A stretch of 64,000 bases of DNA from Sphingobacterium sp. UBA2700 (GTDB lineage: Bacteria > Bacteroidota > Bacteroidia > Sphingobacteriales > Sphingobacteriaceae), in NCBI GenBank assembly GCA_002354335.1, contig DELI01000029.1:1-64000 (forward strand), in the 5' to 3' direction. The position numbers were made by a program, and so were the translations under genes. Of this stretch, positions 45,577 through 53,974 are shown in pieces (positions within the stretch are counted from its first letter, which is position 1; every line of letters begins with the position of its first letter). Below the pieces are notes generated by a model, which was not told the origin of the DNA, did not search any database, and saw nothing but the letters and a program-made list of their open reading frames with translations.

Positions 45577-46602
45577 ATGAGTAAAATATTAGTAACCGGA
45601 GGAACGGGATTCATTGGATCGCACACCGTAGTAGAATTGCACAACGCAGGCTATACCCCTGTTTTAATCGACAATCTGTCCAATTCGAATATCAGGATCT
45701 TAGATCAGATCGAGAAAATTATTGGCGTGAAACCCGAGTTTCACCAATTTGACCTATGCGATACGGCTAAAGTAAACGAATTTGTCGCTTCAAATCCGGA
45801 TATCAAAGGTATCATTCATTTTGCCGCATCTAAAGCGGTAGGCGAGTCGGTACAAGATCCGTTGAAGTATTATCATAACAACTTCTACTCGTTAATCAAC
45901 TTGTTAGAAGCTTATCGCCAAAAACCGATCAACTTCGTATTTTCATCCAGCTGTACCGTCTATGGCGAGCCGGATGTATTACCGGTGAACGAAGCTGCAC
46001 CGGTAAAACGCGCAACCTCTCCGTACGGAAACACCAAACAAATCGCCGAAGAGATTCTACAAGAGTCTGCAAGCGCATATGACAACTACCAAGTAATCGC
46101 TCTTCGCTACTTCAACCCGGTGGGAGCACATGAATCAGCACTGATCGGCGAATTGCCAATCGGAGTACCACAGAACTTATTACCATTCATTACGCAGACA
46201 GCCATCGGAAAACGCGAAAAATTAACGGTATTTGGCGATGACTATGAAACGCCGGACGGTTCTGCAGTACGCGATTATATCCACGTGGTCGACCTAGCAA
46301 AAGCACACGTAGCAGCCATCAAATTATTGGAAAAAGGAAATCCAAACGGCAACTACGATGTATTTAATGTGGGTACAGGAAATGGCTATTCAGTATTAGA
46401 AGCTATCGCAGCTTTCGAAAAAGCCTCAGGCCAAAAACTAAACTACGTAATCGGTCCGCGTCGCGAAGGTGATATCATCAAAGTATGGGGCGATGTAACC
46501 AAATCAACCAATGAATTAGGCTGGAAAGCGGAGCTGGGAATCGAAGAAATGATGGCTTCAGCATGGGCATGGGAGAAATATTTATCGGAAAACACGTTGT
46601 AG
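45577..46602 (+). CDS. galE: UDP-glucose 4-epimerase
   Basis: 341 residues, normal GalE length. NAD motif GGTGFIGSH at residues 7-15, HFAASKAVGESV, FSSSCTVYGEP, the catalytic YGNTK, LRYFNPVGAH, and YIHVVDLAKAHVAA are all present. It interconverts UDP-glucose and UDP-galactose for envelope glycans. Its TAG stop is the first triplet of a repeat edge (TAGTAGTTAGTGCTTAG). Confidence 0.95.
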   Translation: MSKILVTGGTGFIGSHTVVELHNAGYTPVLIDNLSNSNIRILDQIEKIIGVKPEFHQFDLCDTAKVNEFVASNPDIKGIIHFAASKAVGESVQDPLKYYHNNFYSLINLLEAYRQKPINFVFSSSCTVYGEPDVLPVNEAAPVKRATSPYGNTKQIAEEILQESASAYDNYQVIALRYFNPVGAHESALIGELPIGVPQNLLPFITQTAIGKREKLTVFGDDYETPDGSAVRDYIHVVDLAKAHVAAIKLLEKGNPNGNYDVFNVGTGNGYSVLEAIAAFEKASGQKLNYVIGPRREGDIIKVWGDVTKSTNELGWKAELGIEEMMASAWAWEKYLSENTL

Positions 46603-46657
46603 TAGTTAGTGCTTAGTAGTTAGTAATTAGTACTTAGTAGTTAGACCTATAGCGGGT
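46600..46657. repeat. Interspersed repeat element, single end (copy 3)
   Basis: TAGTAGTTAGTGCTTAGTAG, then a second TAGTTAGTAATTAG unit and TAGACCTATAGCGGGTTAC, matching the edges of the elements at 10-339 and 27872-28078. No core and no opposite end follow; a terminator comes next. It begins exactly at the galE stop codon and opens the gene-free stretch 46603-46942, which also holds two terminators and a G-tract palindrome. Confidence 0.75.
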
Positions 46658-46672
46658 TACATAAGGATATAA

Positions 46673-46703
46673 AAAAGGCTAGGACATTCGTTCTAGCCTT
46701 TTT
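46673..46703 (+). terminator. Rho-independent terminator after galE
   Basis: AAAAAGGCTAG / CTAGCCTTTTT with a 9-nt loop and further T residues, 70 bp after the galE stop and just beyond the repeat end. Confidence 0.88.
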
Positions 46704-46760
46704 GTTTACTCTTTTCTGGGCAATGGCAAGCTCGATCTTTCATCGGGACTGCTTCGGCAT

Positions 46761-46848
46761 AAACCCCTTGTAAAGCCCTTTCAAACCCAATGCATAACCC
46801 TTTTAAACCCGTCTGGAAAGGGCTATGTATTGGGTTTGATTTGGGTAA
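46761..46848. repeat. G-tract palindromic repeat, copy C
   Basis: AGCCCTTT (46774-46781) pairs with AAAGGGCT (46817-46824); arms carry CAAACCCAATGCATAACCC and GTATTGGGTTTGATTTGGGT, again with 11-bp spacing of the G/C runs. Related to copies A and B. Confidence 0.65.
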
Positions 46849-46889
46849 GAAAATTGATTGACTGCTTGGAGCTAGGATGTTCTCCATAC

Positions 46890-46925
46890 AAAGGGGCTTC
46901 CTATACGGAAAGCCCCTTTAAAAAA
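46890..46925 (-). terminator. Terminator hairpin after the DUF983 gene
   Basis: AAAGGGGCTTCC / GGAAAGCCCCTTT (one bulge) 20 bp beyond the DUF983 stop; T-rich tail on both sides. Confidence 0.65.
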
Positions 46926-46942
46926 TCTAAAAATTAAGCTTA

Positions 46943-47383
46943 TTACTTCTGATCGAAATTTTTAACTTCTTGATATATTTTGGGGTTGAATTTGAATTGT
47001 GGAGTCATCCAATACAACAAAATAATCCTTGAATAGCGGTTGTTGAACGGCGCAAAAATCAGGGTTGCCGCCAATGCCACAATAACATATAACCAAGGAC
47101 TCTCCATATTTCCTGTAATGAGGTATGTTGCTACGCAGGATGCGACCAGCTCGGCTACGCTCATGGCATAGCTAATGTACATCGCTACATAGAAATAGCC
47201 CGGCTCCTTTTCAAATTTCAAGTCGCAGGCAGGGCATTTCACATTCATTTTCGCCGATTTAAAGCTCAATAAAGAACCCTTAAACATATTACCGGTTCTG
47301 CATCGTGGGCATTTGCCGTCGATTGCACTTTTTATTTCTGAGGGGATTTGATAGTTAGTCTCCATTTTTGCATTTACTTCCAT
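46943..47383 (-). CDS. DUF983-family membrane protein with zinc-ribbon-like cysteines
   Basis: 146 residues. Two CxxC pairs (CPRCRTGNMF and CPACDLKFEKEPGYFYVAMYIS) precede two transmembrane helices (about 72-95 and 100-120), the DUF983 pattern. The start at 47383 has TAGGAAA six bases upstream and overlaps the end of the AraC gene by 10 bp; an ATG at 47365 is the alternative. Function of the family is unknown. Confidence 0.85.
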   Translation of the reverse strand: MEVNAKMETNYQIPSEIKSAIDGKCPRCRTGNMFKGSLLSFKSAKMNVKCPACDLKFEKEPGYFYVAMYISYAMSVAELVASCVATYLITGNMESPWLYVIVALAATLIFAPFNNRYSRIILLYWMTPQFKFNPKIYQEVKNFDQK

Positions 47384-48234
47384 TGTGATTTCCTAAATTC
47401 TTCGGGGGTCATCCCAGCTACCTTTTTAAAAAATTTGGTGAAATAGGAGTTGTCGCTAAACTGTAACTCATAAGCCACCTGTGATATCGTCCAGTCAGGC
47501 AAAATTAGTAAGCGTTTTGCCTCTAAATGTATTCTATTGCGAATGACCTCGCCAGCTTGCAAGCCTAAATATTCCTTGCAGACACCGTTGAGGTGATTGG
47601 GTGTGACAAATAATAACTCAGCGTATTCCTTCGGCAGGTGCAAGTCCTTATAGCGCATATCGACCAGCGCAATAAAGTTCTTGATCAGCACCATTTGATA
47701 GTCCATCGTTTTCGTCGGAAAACTCGGCATGTAATCCTGCTCCAATTTCAATAAAATATAGAGCAATAAAGACTTCTTTAGATCGTCTTCTGCAGGTCCA
47801 TTCTTCAAACCGACCAGCTGTTCAAATAAAGGTACAACCTGCTTTAAAGTTTCCTCCGTTAATGAAAAAACCGAGTCGTTCAGCGTCGAGAATATCGACA
47901 AGTTTTCAATATAGTCGGGACGAAGCAACAGCGATTTAAAATAGTCTATATCGAAATTGATGATATAGCCCTGCATATTGCCGTCGAACATCCAGGAATG
48001 TACCTGCCCCGGTCCCATGCAATAGACCTGGCCTATAGAAACGGGATACGTTTTAAAGTCGATTTCATGCGAACCCGATCCTTCCAGGAAAAGTACCAAA
48101 TGGTAAAAATTATGCCTATGTGGAAATACGAGGTTCCTATTGTTCAGCAAATATACGTCTAAGCGATCCGCAAGAAGGTGTTTATCCTCCTTGTAGGAAA
48201 CCGTACATTGCTCTATAACAGGTATCTTTGCCAT
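47374..48234 (-). CDS. AraC-family transcriptional regulator
   Basis: About 286 residues from MAKIPVIEQ. The N-terminal cupin-like sensor part has FPHRHNFYHLVLFLEGSGSHEID and GQVYCMGPGQVHSWMF; the C-terminal double HTH has LHLPKEYAELLFVTPNHLNGVCKEYLGLQAGEVI and ISQVAYELQFSDNSYFTKFFKKVAGMTPEEFRKS. A TAACTTTG box ends six bases before the ATG. It is co-transcribed with DUF983 and divergent from the phosphoesterase operon, a possible target. Confidence 0.93.
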   Translation of the reverse strand: MAKIPVIEQCTVSYKEDKHLLADRLDVYLLNNRNLVFPHRHNFYHLVLFLEGSGSHEIDFKTYPVSIGQVYCMGPGQVHSWMFDGNMQGYIINFDIDYFKSLLLRPDYIENLSIFSTLNDSVFSLTEETLKQVVPLFEQLVGLKNGPAEDDLKKSLLLYILLKLEQDYMPSFPTKTMDYQMVLIKNFIALVDMRYKDLHLPKEYAELLFVTPNHLNGVCKEYLGLQAGEVIRNRIHLEAKRLLILPDWTISQVAYELQFSDNSYFTKFFKKVAGMTPEEFRKSQWK

Positions 48235-48240
48235 ACAACA

Positions 48241-48248
48241 CAAAGTTA
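48241..48248 (-). promoter_or_regulatory. -7 box TAACTTTG directly before the AraC ATG
   Basis: Exact TAnnTTTG match on the minus strand ending six bases before the ATG at 48234. It rules against the longer TTG-started frame and implies a leaderless message. Confidence 0.5.
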
Positions 48249-48348
48249 GGCAATTACTACCATCAAGTGTGGTAATAAAACATTTCTTAATGGTGTTTTT
48301 TACTTATTCGATAAAATTGTCTAGCAAATAATACCATAAAAATCCCGA

Positions 48349-48379
48349 TAGCTAATTAATACCGACCACTCATTAGCTA
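48349..48379. promoter_or_regulatory. Inverted repeat TAGCTAAT-N15-ATTAGCTA
   Basis: Perfect 8-bp arms with a 15-nt spacer in the region between the divergent AraC and phosphoesterase genes. Centre-to-centre distance of about 23 bp suits a dimeric regulator; the adjacent AraC protein is an obvious candidate. Confidence 0.4.
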
Positions 48380-48442
48380 AGATATGTCTATCATATTCGC
48401 GTAATAATAAACCGTCAATTACGGCTTTGAGTTATATTATTT

Positions 48443-48450
48443 TACTTTTG
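48443..48450 (+). promoter_or_regulatory. -7 box TACTTTTG upstream of the phosphoesterase gene
   Basis: Exact TAnnTTTG match 19 bp before the ATG at 48470. Confidence 0.45.
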
Positions 48451-48469
48451 CGTTCAAATAGTCAGTAAA

Positions 48470-49279
48470 ATGAGAGTAAGACATTCCTTTTGGTTTCTCC
48501 TGTTAGGAGCCATACTAATCAGCGGTTGTGAGATGTTCGATGTGCACCCTTATGACGGCGATATCAAAGGCAAACGCGACATCAACCCCCGCAATATACA
48601 ACGCATTGAAGAAGAGACGCAGGATAAAGATACCATTCGCTATGCGTTAATCAGCGATTCTCAACGCTGGTATGATGAGCTTGATGATTTTGTAGATTTT
48701 GCGAACAAGCGGAATGATTTAGATTTTATAATCCATGCGGGCGATCTAACTGACTTTGGCGTTACTAAGGAGTTTTTATTGCAGCGGGACATTCTTGAGG
48801 GTTTGCATAGACCCTATGTGGCGCTGATTGGTAATCACGATGTTCTTGCCAATGGTGATGATATCTTTCGTATTGTTTTCGGCCCCTTGAACTTCAGCTT
48901 TATCGCTGGGCGAACGAAGTTCGTATGTTTAAATACAAACGCCCTAGAGTCTGATTACTCCAATCCGATCCCTGATTTTTCATTTATCCAAGCCGAACGC
49001 GATGCTGATCGGGACAAATTTGACAAAACCGTTTTTGTCATGCATGCGAAGCCTACTTCCGAGCAGTTTAACAACAATGTAAAGGATGTTTTCCAATACA
49101 GCATCAAGCTATACCCAAACCTGCTTTATGCAAATCATGGGCATGACCACCGTTATCAGAATGAGGACATCTTTCATGACGGCATCACTTATTACGGAAC
49201 GCCGAATATAGGAAAACGCCAATTTCTACTTTTCACGATTACCAAGAACAGCTACAGCCATGAAATCATCTCTTTTTAA
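48470..49279 (+). CDS. Calcineurin-like metallophosphoesterase lipoprotein
   Basis: 269 residues; lipobox ISGC (Cys20). Metal-site motifs appear in order: SDSQRW (variant of the first D-x-H motif, with Gln for His), HAGDLTDFG, IGNHDVL, MHAKP and NHGHDHRY. The first motif deviation may alter metal binding. Predicted to hydrolyse a phosphoester at the outer or inner membrane; substrate unknown. It overlaps the next gene by 20 bp. Confidence 0.85.
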   Translation: MRVRHSFWFLLLGAILISGCEMFDVHPYDGDIKGKRDINPRNIQRIEEETQDKDTIRYALISDSQRWYDELDDFVDFANKRNDLDFIIHAGDLTDFGVTKEFLLQRDILEGLHRPYVALIGNHDVLANGDDIFRIVFGPLNFSFIAGRTKFVCLNTNALESDYSNPIPDFSFIQAERDADRDKFDKTVFVMHAKPTSEQFNNNVKDVFQYSIKLYPNLLYANHGHDHRYQNEDIFHDGITYYGTPNIGKRQFLLFTITKNSYSHEIISF

Positions 49280-49937
49280 CGGTAAATTCTTCGCTCCAAT
49301 TTTCATTTTACTGTTCTGGTCAAGTTTCGCATCAGCCTCAGTAAAAGATACCGTTATCCACGACTCAACAGGTCGAGCCATTAAGAAAACACGTCAATTA
49401 AAAAAAACAGCCTTTACTTTGGTTCCTTCGACTTATATCACGCAGTTTGCTGGGTCGATTGGTTTGATATCTGTCGGTGCCGGTTGGGATTACGGACGTA
49501 GAGATCAATGGGCTACCGAGTTTATGGCAGGTATTGTTCCTCGTTATGATACTGATCGCGCAAAAGTTACTCTTACCCTTCGACAAACCTATACGCCTTG
49601 GAGCATCCCGATTAACAAGCATTTCAACTACCAGCCTTTACGTACCGGCCTGTACATCAACACCATGATCGGGAACCAATTCTGGTTCAATGCACCCGAT
49701 CGATACCCCGGCGACTATTACACCTTCTCGACAAAATTGCGCTTCAACGCATTTATAGGGCAGGAAATTACCTATAAGATCCCGTCGGACAACTTCTACT
49801 TTGAAGGCATCAAATTCTATTACGACCTGCATACCAATGATCTGATGCTGATCAGCAGGATACAAAATCGATATTTAAAAGGGCAGGACTACCTGGGTTT
49901 AGCACTCGGATTAAAACTTCAGATTAGAAGGCGTTAA
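49260..49937 (+). CDS. Secreted outer-membrane-type protein of unknown function
   Basis: 225 residues with a signal peptide (about 1-26, ending SFASAS). The mature part has amphipathic strands (GSIGLISVGAGWDYGRRDQWATEFMAGIVP and LRFNAFIGQEITYKI) and ends with basic residues LGLALGLKLQIRRR, consistent with a small barrel. Its start lies inside the phosphoesterase gene (20-bp overlap), so expression is coupled. Confidence 0.7.
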   Translation: MKSSLFNGKFFAPIFILLFWSSFASASVKDTVIHDSTGRAIKKTRQLKKTAFTLVPSTYITQFAGSIGLISVGAGWDYGRRDQWATEFMAGIVPRYDTDRAKVTLTLRQTYTPWSIPINKHFNYQPLRTGLYINTMIGNQFWFNAPDRYPGDYYTFSTKLRFNAFIGQEITYKIPSDNFYFEGIKFYYDLHTNDLMLISRIQNRYLKGQDYLGLALGLKLQIRRR

Positions 49938-49958
49938 AAATATTCTGTATTTTTAAAA

Positions 49959-50501
49959 ATGTCATTATACAAAGATCAAACCCTGAAGGAAGCTGTCCTT
50001 AATCTTCCGCAGAAAGAGAAGGACAAATTGTTGATCCGACTGATCAACAAGGACAAGATGCTGGTCAAACAGCTTCATTATGAACTTTTGGAGGATGAGA
50101 TGGATCTGGAAGACCGCATCAATGATCTGAAAAATCGGCTAGATCGACATTTTGAGCTAGCGCAAGCGTCTATCAAGAACCTGCCGATGTATAGTAATTA
50201 CAAACAACTGCACGCTTATTTACGTCAAGCCTCGGGTCTGGTGAATGAGCATGAGAAAATTACAAAGGATAAATTTAGTGTGGTCGAGTGCAGGCTGATT
50301 ATCCTGGAAGATGCGTTCGACCTTTTCCCCCGCCTCTTCGAACCCTCGGCATTAGCGCCCGCATTGAAGTTACATAAATACATACAGGGACGTATCAAAA
50401 ATGCGATGACTTCCTTTGACAAACTGCATGAGGATCTGCAATTTGACCTACAAGATCAAATGACCCGCGTAATAGACTTTGCCCAGGAGCACCGCCTATA
50501 G
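49959..50501 (+). CDS. Cytosolic helical protein of unknown function
   Basis: 180 residues, almost all helical and charged, without signal peptide. It opens MSLYKDQTLKEAVLNLPQ. Heptad-like stretches (MDLEDRINDLKNRLDRHFELA) suggest a coiled coil. Follows the barrel gene by 21 bp and precedes mfd by 51 bp. No family recognised. Confidence 0.7.
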   Translation: MSLYKDQTLKEAVLNLPQKEKDKLLIRLINKDKMLVKQLHYELLEDEMDLEDRINDLKNRLDRHFELAQASIKNLPMYSNYKQLHAYLRQASGLVNEHEKITKDKFSVVECRLIILEDAFDLFPRLFEPSALAPALKLHKYIQGRIKNAMTSFDKLHEDLQFDLQDQMTRVIDFAQEHRL

Positions 50502-50527
50502 CGTCGGTAGCAAAACATAAATTTTTG

Positions 50528-50535
50528 TAACTTTG
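50528..50535 (+). promoter_or_regulatory. -7 box TAACTTTG upstream of mfd
   Basis: Exact TAnnTTTG match 17 bp before the GTG start, so mfd can be transcribed apart from the preceding genes. Confidence 0.45.
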
Positions 50536-50552
50536 CAAAAATATTCTCACAC

Positions 50553-53500
50553 GTGAACATCCAAGACCTCTTAGAAAAATACAGTCAATCCGAACAAGTT
50601 CATTCCATCAAGGAAAATTTACAAGCTCGAAATCCTAAGATTCAGCTAAAAGGGCTTATCGGTTCTTCCGATGCCATGCTTGCCGCAGCCTTATATGCGG
50701 AAGAAAAAAGGATGAACGTCTTTGTTCTCCCCAATCATGAGGATGCTTCCTTCTTTTTGAGCGACCTGGAAAGTCTGTTTGATAAGCAGATCCTATTTTT
50801 CCCCGCTTCCTACAAGAAAGCTTTCGATATCAGCATTATCGATAGTGCGCATGTTTTGCAACGTGCCGAGACGCTAAGCTCCTTGAACCATAACTCGGAA
50901 TTACCGCGAATTGTGGTTACTTATCCGGAAGCGATTTCAGAGAAAGTGATCAACAGGCAGGACTTGGAAAAGAACACGCTGGAGATTACGCAGAATATTA
51001 AACTCAGCATTGATTTCATCAATGAGTTCCTCTATGAATACGATTTCGAACGAGTAGATTTCGTTTATGAACCTGGGCAGTTTGCCATTCGCGGTGGAAT
51101 CGTGGATATTTTCTCCTTCTCCAATGACCTTCCCTATCGTATTGAGTTCTTTGGTGATGAGATTGAAAGTATCCGGACCTTCGATATCGAATCTCAACTT
51201 TCGGTCAGCAAAATACATACGGTTACTATCGTGCCGAATGTTCAGGCTAAGTTTCTATCGGCCAATCATATTTCGTTATTGGAATACATAGACAAGAACG
51301 CCATCATATGGGTAAAGGATGTGCAGTATAGCTTAGACATCATTAAAGAAGGCTATCATGGTGCTTCCAAATTCTGGAAGGCGCTTTCGGAACAGGATAT
51401 ACAACGCAATCCCGACTGGATAGATCCCCGTTTTACCTTTACCGATGAGAAGAATTTTGCAGCCATGCTGTTCGAATTTCCGATCATCGAATTTGGGAAG
51501 CAGTTTTACTATAAAGCCGATCATACGATTAGCTTCGACATACATCCGCAGCCATCTTTCAATAAGGATTTCAATTTATTGATTCATAATTTCCATGAAA
51601 ATGAGAAGAATGCGATCAAGAACCTGATCTTCTCTGATTCGACCAAGCAAATCGAACGTATCTATGCCATCTTGGACGATTTGGACAAGACCATTAGCTT
51701 TACGCCGGTTTACAAAGCTTTGCGCGAAGGATTCCGTGATGATGAGCAAAAGTTGGCATGTTATACTGATCATCAAATCTTTGATCGCTATTATAAATAT
51801 AAACGCCGCAAAGGCTATGAGCGTTCGCAAGCGATTACCTTAAAAGAGCTGAGCGAACTGAAACCAGGCGATTACATTACCCATATTGACCATGGAGTCG
51901 GTAAATATGCAGGTTTGGAAAAGATTGATGTGAACGGCAAGACCCAAGAGATGATTCGCTTGATCTATGCAGACAATGACTTGCTTTATGTCAATATCAA
52001 CTCCCTAAACCGTATCTCCAAGTACTCCGGGAAAGAAGGCACTGTTCCGAAGATGAATAAACTAGGGACAGATGCTTGGGAAAAACTGAAGAAAACAACG
52101 AAGAGGAAGGTTAAGGATATTGCCCGCGACCTGATTCAATTATACGCCAAGCGTAAGGCCCAAACCGGGAATGCGTTTAGCCCCGACACCTACTTGCAGC
52201 GCGAGCTGGAGGCTTCCTTTATTTATGAAGACACTCCTGACCAGGAAAAGGCTACCAACGATGTCAAGAAGGATATGGAGTCTCCACATCCGATGGATAG
52301 ATTGGTCTGTGGGGATGTTGGTTTCGGCAAGACGGAGGTGGCAATACGCGCCGCGTTTAAAGCGGTTGCCGATAGTAAGCAGGTTGCTGTATTGGTTCCG
52401 ACGACCATCCTTGCCCTGCAACATTACAGGACGTTCTCTGAGCGCTTGAAAGGATTGCCGGCTAACATTGACTACATCAACCGTTTTAAGTCTTCAAAAC
52501 AGATTAAAGACAGCTTAAAACGCTTGGAAGAAGGCAAGATCGATATCATCATCGGTACGCATCGATTGGTAAGCAAAGATGTGAAGTTTAAGGACTTGGG
52601 ACTGATGATTATTGATGAGGAGCAGAAATTCGGCGTTTCGGTGAAAGAGAAGCTGAAGGTGATGCGCGCCAATGTGGATTCATTGACATTGACGGCTACT
52701 CCCATTCCTCGAACCCTGCACTTCTCACTGATGGGTGCTCGCGATTTGAGCATTATCTCCACGCCACCACCAAACAGGCAGCCCGTGCAAACGGAACTGC
52801 ATGTTTTTAACGATGCTTTGATCAAGGAGGCTGTAAGTTATGAGCTAGATCGTGGCGGACAGGTCTTCTTTATCCACAACCGTGTTGCTGACCTTCCGCA
52901 ACTAGGCCTGCTTATTCGTAAGCTGGTACCCGGAGCAAGAGTCGGTATAGCACATGGACAGCTTGAAGGCGATGAACTGGAGGATGTGATGTTAAAATTC
53001 ATCAACCATGACTACGATGTGCTGATTGCAACAACCATTATCGAAGCAGGCCTGGACATCCCGAATGCGAATACGATTATCATCAACCAGGCGCATATGT
53101 TCGGCTTGAGCGATCTGCACCAGATGCGCGGACGAGTGGGACGCTCCAACAAAAAGGCATTCTGTTATTTATTGAGCCCACCATTATCGACATTAACGAA
53201 CGAGGCCTACAAACGCCTTTCGGCAATTGAAGAGTTTTCGGAACTGGGATCGGGCTTTAATGTGGCGATGCGCGACTTGGATATCCGTGGTTCCGGTAAC
53301 CTATTGGGTGCGGAGCAGTCTGGATTTATTGCAGAGATCGGGTTCGAGATGTATAATAAGATATTGGACGAAGCCGTACAGGAGCTGAAAGACGATGAGT
53401 TCGGCGACCTCTTTGCAGACGATAAGGATAGAAAGTATGTGACTTTTACACAGATAGATACCGATTTGGAAGTACTGATCCCGGATGAGTATGTGACGAA

Positions 53501-53888
53501 TATCTCCGAACGCTATAATCTATATAATGATATCGCCAAGTTAAAGAATGAGACTGAATTGCAGGCATTTGAACAGGAACTGGTTGATCGTTTCGGACCT
53601 ATCCCGGCCCCTGTTTTTGAGCTTTTCAATACGTTGCGCTTGCAGTGGCTAGGTAAAGAGATCGGCTTAGAAAAGATTTCCTACAAGAAAGAAACATTGA
53701 AAGGATTCTTTGTGAGCAATACCAAGTCCAGCTATTATCAATCTGAGCAGTTTGGAAAGGTATTGGCCTTTGTTCAACGACATGCTAGCATCAGCAACCT
53801 CAAAGAGGTTAAAGGGCAGCTCCGCATTGCGATCAGCAATGTGAACAGCATAGAATATGCGATCAGCTTGTTGTCTGAAATGAAGTAA
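50553..53888 (+). CDS. mfd: Transcription-repair coupling factor
   Basis: 1111 residues, GTG start. Releases RNA polymerase stalled at DNA damage and recruits UvrA. N-terminal UvrB-like part (about 1-330; VYEPGQFAIRGGIVDIFSFS), RNA polymerase-interacting domain beginning GDYITHIDHGVGKYAGLEKI, then the RecG-like motor: Walker A GDVGFGKTE with Lys593, DEEQ box near 690, TATPIPRTLHFSL, and motif VI MRGRVGRSNKKAF. The C-terminal D7 domain (about 960-1111) is present. Slightly shorter than E. coli Mfd but complete. Confidence 0.97.
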   Translation: MNIQDLLEKYSQSEQVHSIKENLQARNPKIQLKGLIGSSDAMLAAALYAEEKRMNVFVLPNHEDASFFLSDLESLFDKQILFFPASYKKAFDISIIDSAHVLQRAETLSSLNHNSELPRIVVTYPEAISEKVINRQDLEKNTLEITQNIKLSIDFINEFLYEYDFERVDFVYEPGQFAIRGGIVDIFSFSNDLPYRIEFFGDEIESIRTFDIESQLSVSKIHTVTIVPNVQAKFLSANHISLLEYIDKNAIIWVKDVQYSLDIIKEGYHGASKFWKALSEQDIQRNPDWIDPRFTFTDEKNFAAMLFEFPIIEFGKQFYYKADHTISFDIHPQPSFNKDFNLLIHNFHENEKNAIKNLIFSDSTKQIERIYAILDDLDKTISFTPVYKALREGFRDDEQKLACYTDHQIFDRYYKYKRRKGYERSQAITLKELSELKPGDYITHIDHGVGKYAGLEKIDVNGKTQEMIRLIYADNDLLYVNINSLNRISKYSGKEGTVPKMNKLGTDAWEKLKKTTKRKVKDIARDLIQLYAKRKAQTGNAFSPDTYLQRELEASFIYEDTPDQEKATNDVKKDMESPHPMDRLVCGDVGFGKTEVAIRAAFKAVADSKQVAVLVPTTILALQHYRTFSERLKGLPANIDYINRFKSSKQIKDSLKRLEEGKIDIIIGTHRLVSKDVKFKDLGLMIIDEEQKFGVSVKEKLKVMRANVDSLTLTATPIPRTLHFSLMGARDLSIISTPPPNRQPVQTELHVFNDALIKEAVSYELDRGGQVFFIHNRVADLPQLGLLIRKLVPGARVGIAHGQLEGDELEDVMLKFINHDYDVLIATTIIEAGLDIPNANTIIINQAHMFGLSDLHQMRGRVGRSNKKAFCYLLSPPLSTLTNEAYKRLSAIEEFSELGSGFNVAMRDLDIRGSGNLLGAEQSGFIAEIGFEMYNKILDEAVQELKDDEFGDLFADDKDRKYVTFTQIDTDLEVLIPDEYVTNISERYNLYNDIAKLKNETELQAFEQELVDRFGPIPAPVFELFNTLRLQWLGKEIGLEKISYKKETLKGFFVSNTKSSYYQSEQFGKVLAFVQRHASISNLKEVKGQLRIAISNVNSIEYAISLLSEMK

Positions 53889-53904
53889 TAAGAGTTATTT
53901 TCAA

Positions 53905-53954
53905 ATACGATGTTCTATTGATTGGCTAGTTTTGCGATCAATAGAACATCGTAT
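53905..53954. terminator. Perfect 18-bp inverted repeat between mfd and the M14 peptidase
   Basis: ATACGATGTTCTATTGAT (53905-53922) and its exact complement (53937-53954) with a 14-nt loop, between convergent genes. There is no T-tract on either side, so it is either an unusual bidirectional terminator or another function. Confidence 0.55.
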
Positions 53955-53974
53955 CATGCATTAAAAAGCCCCCT

